A model generated the notes under the pieces. That model worked only from the letters and a program-made list of their open reading frames with translations, had not been told where the DNA came from and made no database searches. Made by a program: the position numbers and the translations under genes. A DNA stretch of 64,000 nucleotides from Saccharothrix syringae (GTDB lineage: Bacteria; Actinomycetota; Actinomycetes; Mycobacteriales; Pseudonocardiaceae). The stretch is taken from positions 2,294,001 to 2,358,000 of the forward strand of contig NZ_CP034550.1 in NCBI RefSeq assembly GCF_009498035.1, read 5' to 3'. Shown piece after piece: positions 16,503-25,244 of this stretch. Within the stretch, counting starts at the first letter, position 1; each line of letters starts with the position of its first letter.

Positions 16503-17471
16503 TTGTCGAACAACGCCTTCGTCCGCGCGTGCGGACTCACCGCGGTGGTGCTCACCGCCGCCGCCTGCACCTCGACCGGCGCCGAACCGCAGGACCCGGG
16601 CCTGGCGCCGCGCGGCACCGTGCAGACCACGGCCAAGCCGACCAGGCAGGACCTGTCGAACGAGGTCAGCCTGACCGGCACGGTCACCATGAACCCGGTC
16701 TTCGGCATCGCCTCGCCGGTCGCGGGCCAGATCCGCTACCTCGACGTCCAGGCGCCCACCGCGACGCCGACCAGGCCGACCCGCTTCGCCACCGTCTGGC
16801 AGGACGGCAAGCCCAACAACGTCGACGTCCCCGCCGGCGCGACGTTCGGCGGGCGCCTGGTGGACGACCGCGCCACCGTCACCGCGGGCATGCCGATCGC
16901 CTCGGCCAAGTACGCGGGCTACGGCATCGTCGCGGACATCGACGGCGAGCAGGCGTACCGGATCGCCGACGCCGCCCAGGGCACCGTGCGGGCGCAGATC
17001 AAGAACGGCCCCGGCCCGTTCCCCTGCGCCCTGCTGGGCACCATCGCCGCCCTGCCCCAGGGCACCTTCCCGGCCCCGCCGCCCGAGCAGCCGCCCACCG
17101 ACACCGCGGCCCCCGCACCACCACGGCAGCAGGAGGACCCCGACCGGCAACCCTCGGCACCCACCGGCCTGCGCCTGGTCTGCACCGCCCCCGCCGACGT
17201 GAAGCTGATCAACGGCGCCACCGCGACCCTGGAGGTGGTCACCGCCACCGCGCAGAACGCACTGGTCGTCCCGGTCGAGGCGGTCGCGGGCGGCCAGGGC
17301 AGGGGCAAGGTCGACGTGGTGACCCCGGACGGCGGCAAGGAGACCAGGGACGTCGAACTGGGCCTCACCGACGGCAAGGTGGTGGAGGTCCGATCCGGCC
17401 TGACCGGCGACGAGACCCTGGCCGTGCCCGGCCCCGACCTGCCCGCCGCACCACCCGAGGCCGGCAAGTGA
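16503..17471 (+). CDS. Efflux adaptor (HlyD/MacA-like periplasmic subunit), lipoprotein-like
   Basis: The 322-residue protein has an N-terminal export signal ending in a possible lipobox (LTAAAC, an atypical one with Ala at -3). It then has beta-rich lipoyl/barrel segments typical of membrane fusion proteins: VSLTGTVTMNPVFGIASPVAGQI near the start and VVPVEAVAGGQGRGKVDVV near the end. A Pro-rich stretch (EQPPTDTAAPAPPRQQ) interrupts the middle. It probably links the ATPase and permease encoded by the next two genes to the wall space. I take TTG 16503, which has GGGGGGA 3 nt upstream, though TTG 16491 is also possible. TAGGTT at 16483 is a likely -10. Confidence 0.75.
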   Translation: MSNNAFVRACGLTAVVLTAAACTSTGAEPQDPGLAPRGTVQTTAKPTRQDLSNEVSLTGTVTMNPVFGIASPVAGQIRYLDVQAPTATPTRPTRFATVWQDGKPNNVDVPAGATFGGRLVDDRATVTAGMPIASAKYAGYGIVADIDGEQAYRIADAAQGTVRAQIKNGPGPFPCALLGTIAALPQGTFPAPPPEQPPTDTAAPAPPRQQEDPDRQPSAPTGLRLVCTAPADVKLINGATATLEVVTATAQNALVVPVEAVAGGQGRGKVDVVTPDGGKETRDVELGLTDGKVVEVRSGLTGDETLAVPGPDLPAAPPEAGK

Positions 17472-18160
17472 CCCCGCTGCTCACCCTCACCGGCATCACC
17501 AAGACCCTCAAGGGCCAGGAACAACCCCGCACCATCCTGGCCGGCGTCGACCTGACCGTGCACAGCGGCGACAGCGTGGCCATCCTGGGCCGCTCCGGCT
17601 CGGGCAAGAGCACCCTGCTCAGCCTCATCGGCCTGTTCGACCGCCCGGACGAGGGCAGCTACCTCCTGGGCGAGCGGGACATCACCCGCATCCCCGAACG
17701 CAAGGCCGCCGCCCTCCGCAGCGCCGAGTTCGGCTTCGTCTTCCAACGCTTCTTCCTGCTCAAGCACCTCACGGCCGCCCAGAACGTGGCCATGGCCCTG
17801 GTCAACGGCCAAGGCTGGCTACCCCGCCGCAAGCGGAAGGCGAAGGTCATGGCGGCCCTCGACCGCGTGGGCATCGCCCACCTGGCCAAGCACAAACCCC
17901 CCAGGCTCTCCGGCGGCGAGCAGCAACGCGTGGCCATCGCCCGAGCCCTGGTCCGGGAACCGCACATCATCCTGGCCGACGAACCAACAGGCGCCCTGGA
18001 CACCGAAACGGGCAACCTGGTGGTGGAAGCCCTGCGCCAGACCACGGACCAGGGCTGCGCACTGGTGCTCGTCACCCACGACCAGGACCACGCGGCGAAG
18101 ATGGGCAGAACGCTCCACCTGACCGACGGCCGCCTGGCCCCTCGGCGGGTGACGGCGTGA
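17468..18160 (+). CDS. ABC transporter ATPase (MacB/LolD type)
   Basis: The 230-residue ATP-binding subunit has Walker [10 protein letters not shown] (41-49), the signature LSGGEQQR (147-154), Walker [13 protein letters not shown] (167-178) and the H-loop VTHD. The Q-loop (FVFQRFFLL) and overall pattern fit the MacB/LolD branch. It overlaps the adaptor gene and the permease gene by 4 bp each, so the three form a tightly coupled operon. The cargo is unknown; such tripartite systems in actinomycetes export peptides, antibiotics or lipoproteins. Confidence 0.93.
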   Translation: MTPLLTLTGITKTLKGQEQPRTILAGVDLTVHSGDSVAILGRSGSGKSTLLSLIGLFDRPDEGSYLLGERDITRIPERKAAALRSAEFGFVFQRFFLLKHLTAAQNVAMALVNGQGWLPRRKRKAKVMAALDRVGIAHLAKHKPPRLSGGEQQRVAIARALVREPHIILADEPTGALDTETGNLVVEALRQTTDQGCALVLVTHDQDHAAKMGRTLHLTDGRLAPRRVTA

Positions 18161-19467
18161 TCGGCCTCTCCGGCCGCCTGAGGTCGTCCCTGATCATCGG
18201 CGGACAAGGCATCAGAGCCCGCAAGCTGCGCACGTTCCTCTCCATGATCAGCCTCTTCATGGGCGTACTGGCAGTGGTGGCGGTCCAAGCAGGCTCGGTC
18301 CTGGCCAACCGAGCCCTCCTGGAGGACGTGGAACTCCAGCTGGGCAAAGACGGCACAAGGCAGATGTACCTCTCCCCGGAGGGCGAGTCCGTCCCCCTGA
18401 CCCTGGACTACCTCAAGGACCGCACCGACGCCGTAGCCATGACCAGCACCACGGCGATCATCGGAGAACCAGGCGTAAAACCCCTCAACGAGGGCGGCGG
18501 CCCGATCGACGAACCAGGCGGCTACGGCGGCCCCGGCATGACGTGCGACGAATCCGGCTGCCGCCCGGTGGCGAACCCCAACGAAGGCGCCCCACCAGGC
18601 CAAGCGGTCCAACTGACCCTGGTGGCCCTGACCGGCGACATCCGCCAGTTCCGCCCCTTCCGCACCACCTGGGGCAACTGGCTGGACTTCGAAGGCGCCC
18701 CGTCCCTGGCCCCGAAACTGGTCCTCAACGAGCAAGCGGCCAAAGCCTTCACCCGCTACCACGTCCCAGCGGAAATGCGGGTCCAAGGCGCCCCCACCAA
18801 CCCCACCCCCCAATTCACCGGCGTGGTAGACGACGGCGGCTACGCCCCGGCCGCCTACGTCCGCGTCGACGAACTCCTCAACTGGCTCCCCACGACCAGC
18901 ATGAGCGACCCCAACGCCGGTCCGGGCCTCCAGGTCATGATCGACCCCACCGCCACCGAGGTGGAGCACGTCCTCAAAGCCAGGCTGGTCGCCGCAGGCA
19001 TCCCAGAGGACCAAATCTCCGTCACCACGGTGGAAACCCTGGAACGCATGTCGACGGAACTGGCCCTCATGCGCTGGATCTTCCTGGGCATGGCCGCCCT
19101 GGTCCTGCTGATCGGCGTGGCAGGCATCCTCAACGTAGGTCTGGCAACGGTAGGCGAACGGGTGGAGGAATTCGCCCTGCGCAGAGCAGTAGGCACCCCC
19201 CGCCTGCTACTGGCAGGCATAGTCCTGGCGGAAACCCTGCTGACCGGCCTGCTGACAGCAGCCCTGGCAATCGGCACAGCAGTAGTGGGCCTACAAGCAG
19301 CAGGCACCCTCTTCAGCTCCCGCTTCCCCTCCCTGGAAAACATGCAGTTCCCCTGGCAGGCAGGCGTAGCCGGCGTGGTGGCAGGCTTGGTAGCCGGCAT
19401 CCTGGGCGGCCTGATCCCCGCCCTGCGCGCAGCCAGGATCCCCATCGCCACGGTCATGCGAGCCTGA
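18157..19467 (+). CDS. ABC permease (MacB/FtsX-type)
   Basis: The 436-residue protein has the MacB plan: one N-terminal TM helix (about 25-50), a large extracytoplasmic domain (about 55-290), and three C-terminal TM helices in an FtsX core (about 310-430). The FtsX sequence is visible in [27 protein letters not shown]. The periplasmic part contains two cysteines ([10 protein letters not shown]), perhaps a disulfide. It overlaps the ATPase gene by 4 bp. Codons ending in A (GCA, GTA, CCA, CTA) are noticeably more frequent in the second half than in neighbouring genes. Confidence 0.92.
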   Translation: MIGLSGRLRSSLIIGGQGIRARKLRTFLSMISLFMGVLAVVAVQAGSVLANRALLEDVELQLGKDGTRQMYLSPEGESVPLTLDYLKDRTDAVAMTSTTAIIGEPGVKPLNEGGGPIDEPGGYGGPGMTCDESGCRPVANPNEGAPPGQAVQLTLVALTGDIRQFRPFRTTWGNWLDFEGAPSLAPKLVLNEQAAKAFTRYHVPAEMRVQGAPTNPTPQFTGVVDDGGYAPAAYVRVDELLNWLPTTSMSDPNAGPGLQVMIDPTATEVEHVLKARLVAAGIPEDQISVTTVETLERMSTELALMRWIFLGMAALVLLIGVAGILNVGLATVGERVEEFALRRAVGTPRLLLAGIVLAETLLTGLLTAALAIGTAVVGLQAAGTLFSSRFPSLENMQFPWQAGVAGVVAGLVAGILGGLIPALRAARIPIATVMRA

Positions 19468-19519
19468 CCCACCACAAAAGTCCTCGGTGGACACCCCAAC
19501 CCCCACACCCACTTCACGA

Positions 19520-19765
19520 TGCCCGACCGGTCGACACACGGTGCCGGACCGGAGGACACGCGGTGTCCGACCGGAGGACACACCGGTCCTGAACGTAGAA
19601 CTCGGGGGTCCGGAACGTTCGACACGACGGGCCTGAAGGTTCGACTCGCGCGGTCTGAACGCATGACTCGCCGGGCTTGAACGCATGACTCGCCCGGGCC
19701 CAACGCATGACTCGCGCGACCCAAGCGCATGACTCGCCCGGCTTCAATGCATGACTCGCCGGTGG
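19520..19765 (+). repeat. Ten-unit array of degenerate 22-bp repeats
   Basis: A 10-mer core of form GNNN(G/A)AC(A/T)C(G/A) recurs every 22 bp, with cores starting at 19529, 19551, 19573, 19595, 19617, 19639, 19661, 19683, 19705, 19727 and 19749. The first units use the words GTCGAC or GAGGAC, then TAGAAC and TTCGAC; the last five are all GCATGACTCG. The array starts about 50 bp after the permease stop. All units face the same way, unlike the palindromic arrays at 50.3 and 63.2 kb. Confidence 0.9.
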
Positions 19766-19767
19766 GA

Positions 19768-20101
19768 GCGTGACCACATACGGGAGTGGCGTGTTTGTTC
19801 ACTGGGGGGTTGCTCGTGGTCTCCCGTATGGCCTGGGCGCAGCCCTACCGCGCTTGTCAAGGGTCCCGCACGCTTTTCGCGGGGCCCTTGACAAGGGTGG
19901 TTGCCTCCGGCAGGCCATGCGGGAGGGCACGAGCCCGCTTTTCCCCCCGGCGGCCTGCCCAGCGGCGAGCGCCCGCCCGTGAACTGACCGCTGTGCGCCA
20001 AGAGATTGCCACTCCCGCCATTCCCGGATAAGCTCAGCCCGTGACTGCCGGGTCGGCCATGTGCCAAGCACGAGAGAGTCACCCGGCTACGGCGTGACCA
20101 C
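19768..20101. other. Hairpin-rich non-coding element
   Basis: Several strong inverted repeats are packed here. CATACGGGAG (19777-19786) pairs with CTCCCGTATG (19821-19830). CTTGTCAAGGG plus CCCGC (19853-19869) pairs with 19879-19895 over 17 bp with one G-T, closing a 9-nt loop. GGCAGGCC (19909-19916) pairs with GGCCTGCC (19952-19959). The 10-mer GCGTGACCAC occurs at both ends (19768-19777 and 20092-20101). No convincing gene lies in it. It may be a small mobile or repetitive element, or a structured RNA; the sequence alone does not decide. Confidence 0.5.
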
Positions 20102-20417
20102 CGGGCGGGCTCGCAGCCCGCCGTTCCGCTACACCTTCGCCCACTTCAGGGCCTCTCACGGGTTCCCACGCGCTTCAACGCGCGCACAAGCTGAACCCGC
20201 AAGCTGCACGCACAAGCCTGCACGCACAAACCTGTACCTAACGAGCGTGCACGCGCCAGCGTGACATCGCCTCGTGCGCTAACGCCCTCACGCGCCCGCG
20301 CCCCAACGCCCCACAGCGCCACAGCGCCAAAGCGCCAAGACCTCAATCAAGCGCGCCCAAAAAGCCGCACACCCGCGGCCACCCAACCATGCCCAAAAAC
20401 AGCCCCGGAAAGCAGCC
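20102..20417. other. Intergenic region without a recognised gene
   Basis: This stretch contains GGCGGGCT / AGCCCGCC (a short hairpin near 20105-20125) and several CACGC/GCACGC repeats, then A/C-rich DNA leading to the nitroreductase-hemerythrin gene. Open frames across it show no codon bias or family resemblance. I see no clear promoter or ribosome site. Confidence 0.4.
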
Positions 20418-21230
20418 ATGAACTTCAACCAACAAGTGATCGACGAGTTCCGAGCCAACGCCGGCCGAGTAGGGGGCCCGTTCGAAGGAGGCCGCCTGAT
20501 CCTCCTCACCACCACCGGCGCCAAAACCGGCAACCGCCACACCACCCCCGTCGGCTACCTCCCCGACGAAACCCGCATCCTCGTCATCGCCTCGGCCGGC
20601 GGCTCCCCGAACCACCCGGCCTGGTACCACAACCTCAAAGCCAACCCCATCGTCCAGGTGGAAGACGGCGTCTTCACCTACGACGCCAAGGCGACCATCC
20701 TCCCCACCCCGGAACGCGACAAGGTCTGGGCCAGGGCGGTGGAAGCCGAACCGGCCTGGGCCGCCTACCAGGCCAAGACCACCAGGCGAATCCCCATCGT
20801 CGCCCTGGAACAGGTCTCCGCCGCCCCGCCCAACGCCCCCACCTGGGGCGCCGCCCTCAAGCTGGTCCACGACGCCTTCCGCCGAGAACTCCAAACGATC
20901 CGCCGCGAGGTGACCACCTCGGGCCCGACCCTGACCGCCCAACTCAAGATCAACTGCCTGACCGCCTGCCAAGGTCTCCGCATCCACCACACCGCCGAGG
21001 ACTCGGGCACCTTCCCCCACCTCCGGAACAGGTTCCCCGAACTGACCCCGACCCTCGACCGCCTCCACCAGGAGCACGAGAGCATCTCCGCCCTCCTGGC
21101 CGACCTCCAGCAGGTCCTGGCCCAGAACAACCCGGCAACCCTCCACACCGAGGTGGACCGCCTGATCACCGCCCTGGAAGCACACCTGACCTACGAGGAG
21201 GAAAACCTGATCCCCTTCTTGGACGCCTAG
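20418..21230 (+). CDS. F420-type nitroreductase family / hemerythrin HHE fusion
   Basis: The 270-residue protein joins two domains. Residues 1-125 match the deazaflavin (F420)-dependent nitroreductase family (TTGAKTGNRHTTPVGYLPD, then SAGGSPNHPAWYHNLKANP). Residues about 140-268 form a hemerythrin HHE four-helix domain with metal-ligand-type His/Glu residues in IHHTAEDSGTFPHL, LHQEHESI and HLTYEEENLIPFL. The first domain would use F420 to reduce a small molecule and the second could bind a di-iron site sensing O2 or NO. ATG 20418 fits the domain start. The shadow of a C-terminal extension beyond 21230 is not coding. Confidence 0.9.
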   Translation: MNFNQQVIDEFRANAGRVGGPFEGGRLILLTTTGAKTGNRHTTPVGYLPDETRILVIASAGGSPNHPAWYHNLKANPIVQVEDGVFTYDAKATILPTPERDKVWARAVEAEPAWAAYQAKTTRRIPIVALEQVSAAPPNAPTWGAALKLVHDAFRRELQTIRREVTTSGPTLTAQLKINCLTACQGLRIHHTAEDSGTFPHLRNRFPELTPTLDRLHQEHESISALLADLQQVLAQNNPATLHTEVDRLITALEAHLTYEEENLIPFLDA

Positions 21231-21349
21231 AGCAACAGCAGCGAACACGACGTCCGACACGAGGGGTTCGAACGTCTACCGCCGACAACGGGCCCGGTCT
21301 CCAAGGGCCGGGTCCGCCCACCCAAACCCGCACCCTCCACACAGGACGA

Positions 21350-21616
21350 TCACGTCAACCGGGGCACCCCTTCGACAGACTCCTCGGTGGTGACCACCAC
21401 CGACCCGCTCCCGGTCTCCGAGAACGTCCACACGTGCACCTGCTCGATCTCCTGGGCCGCCCCACCCCAACAAGTCCGCCACAACGGCTCAACCTCGTAC
21501 ACCGCGGACGTAACGCTCAACCCGTGCGTCTCCCAGGAAAACGCCGCCCCCACCTCGAACTCCCCGCCCAGCACGGCCGATCGATCTCCACAGCCCGCCC
21601 CCAAAAGACTGGTCAA
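21350..21616 (-). pseudogene. SRPBCC (polyketide cyclase-like) gene remnant
   Basis: The leftward frame encodes FEVGAAFSWETHGLSVTSAV, then EVEPLWRTCWGGAAQEIEQV and HVWTFSETGSG. This is the central part of an SRPBCC/START-like ligand-binding protein. The normal N-terminal helix and the long C-terminal helix are absent; a stop follows VEGVPRLT directly. The fragment lies 95 bp downstream of the TetR gene on the same strand, a common pairing, which suggests a regulator whose target gene has decayed. The rest of the gap 21231-21710 shows no other gene. Confidence 0.55.
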
Positions 21617-21710
21617 TCACTCACAAAAACGCCCGCCAAACCCACCGCCGACCCATCGCCGACCCACCCCGAGTCCACCACCGGCCCACCCCGAGCCCGC
21701 CCCCGCCGAC

Positions 21711-22283
21711 TCAGTAGTGGCGAATCCCGGCCGCCAACGTCCGAGCCCAGGGCGCGTCAACCGAATCCGCGTCGACCGCCACCACGAGGTGGCACAACAT
21801 CCCCCGGGAGAAGAACTCCTGCACCTGCGCCTCGCTACCCCCGGACACCCCGCGCACGTACTCCAACCCCCGCGCGTACCCCCGCTGCACCACCTCGCGC
21901 ACGGCGGGCTCCGACAACGCCGCGCACTGGGCGTGCATCTGGACCGACAGCAGCGAACGCTCCTCCGAGATCAACCGGGCGTACGCCTCGCCCATCGCGT
22001 CGAGCACCGCCTCCGGCGCACTGCTCCGAGCCGCGGCCACCCCGTCGGCCAGGCTCTCCCGGATCCGGGCGAAGCAGTGCTCCACCACCGCGACGAACAA
22101 CGCCTCCTTGTCCGGGAACAACCGGTACACGTAAGCCTGCGAGATCCCCGCCGACTTGGCGACCTCACCGGTGGTGGTGCCGTAATAACCACGAGCCGCG
22201 AACGCCCCCAGGGCAGTCCGCAGCACCGTGTCACGACGTTCCTCGGCAGTGGAGAGCCGACGCTCACCGGTAGCTCCAGCCAT
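21711..22283 (-). CDS. TetR-family transcriptional regulator
   Basis: The 190-residue regulator has an N-terminal TetR HTH (about 12-58: RRDTVLRTALGAFAARGYYG, then EVAKSAGISQAYVYRLFPDK). An all-helical ligand domain follows with a C-terminal segment common in actinobacterial TetR proteins (MLCHLVVAVDA). I start at ATG 22283 (MAGATGERRLSTAEERRDTV). It lies divergent from the beta-helix lipoprotein gene with 71 bp between starts, and upstream of the SRPBCC remnant. An imperfect dyad AGTG-N8-CACT (22285-22300) just before its start is a candidate operator. Confidence 0.92.
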   Translation of the reverse strand: MAGATGERRLSTAEERRDTVLRTALGAFAARGYYGTTTGEVAKSAGISQAYVYRLFPDKEALFVAVVEHCFARIRESLADGVAAARSSAPEAVLDAMGEAYARLISEERSLLSVQMHAQCAALSEPAVREVVQRGYARGLEYVRGVSGGSEAQVQEFFSRGMLCHLVVAVDADSVDAPWARTLAAGIRHY

Positions 22284-22342
22284 AAGTGTAACCAACCACT
22301 CACACCCACCCCTGTCAAGTACGCCCCCCTTGCCCCCGGGTC

Positions 22343-22348
22343 TAGGGT
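22343..22348 (+). promoter_or_regulatory. Leaderless -10 (TAGGGT)
   Basis: TAGGGT lies exactly 6 nt before ATG 22355, so the beta-helix lipoprotein message should begin at its start codon. Confidence 0.55.
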
Positions 22349-22354
22349 CGCCAC

Positions 22355-23491
<1,137 letters not shown>

Positions 23492-23597
23492 CCCCACAGT
23501 CAGACCTAACGGTCAACCCCGACAGCCAACCCCGACGGCCAGGCGGAACTCCCGTCGAAAGTCGGATTGTGGGCAGCCCACCCGCCACGCACGATGA

Positions 23598-24902
<1,305 letters not shown>

Positions 24903-24960
24903 GCCGTCCGGCCCCACACCCACCGTCCGGCTCCACATCGACCGACCTGCTCCACACCCA

Positions 24961-25000
24961 CCGACCGGCCAGGGCCCAACCCTGGCCGGTCGGTCTTTTT
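24961..25000 (+). terminator. Intrinsic terminator of the trypsin gene
   Basis: A perfect 14-bp stem, CCGACCGGCCAGGG / CCCTGGCCGGTCGG, closes a 5-nt loop and is followed by TCTTTTT. It is the best Rho-independent terminator in the window. Confidence 0.92.
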
Positions 25001-25244
25001 CCGCCCAAACCTGTAACCGCGATCGCAAAACCCGCAAGCAACTTTGTGCGCCACGTGACAAACAGCCACATTTGGCTTGTTCGTGCAGGTCAACCCCGGT
25101 GCAACTATCCCGGCATGACAAGTTTCCGCACGCCCTTGCGCCCCTGTTGGGGCGTGGTTAATTTCCCCTCTGCAGCGCACTTCGCGATTCACACCACAAC
25201 CGCCCCTTTTTTCGCGTGCGCTCGGCGTCAGAGAGGACGTTGCC
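25001..25244 (+). other. Relatively AT-rich leader region of the FN3 protein gene
   Basis: This 240-bp region is less GC-rich than its surroundings. It holds GCGCCCC-TGT-TGGGGCG, a short hairpin near 25138-25153, followed by TTAATTT. AGAGAGGA lies about 8 nt before the GTG at 25245. The promoter is probably here, but I cannot fix it. No gene is seen. Confidence 0.4.

Noticed and set aside
13619..18160. A single 1513-codon rightward open frame
   Set aside because: Only its last 231 codons are real (the ABC ATPase). The rest runs antisense or out of frame through the beta-propeller, SGNH and adaptor genes, with Arg/Pro/Gly/His-rich composition typical of GC-rich shadow frames.
19770..20031. 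Small open frames of 70-90 codons in the hairpin region
   Set aside because: They have no ribosome sites or codon bias, and hairpin stems interrupt them on both strands. The structure explains the sequence better.
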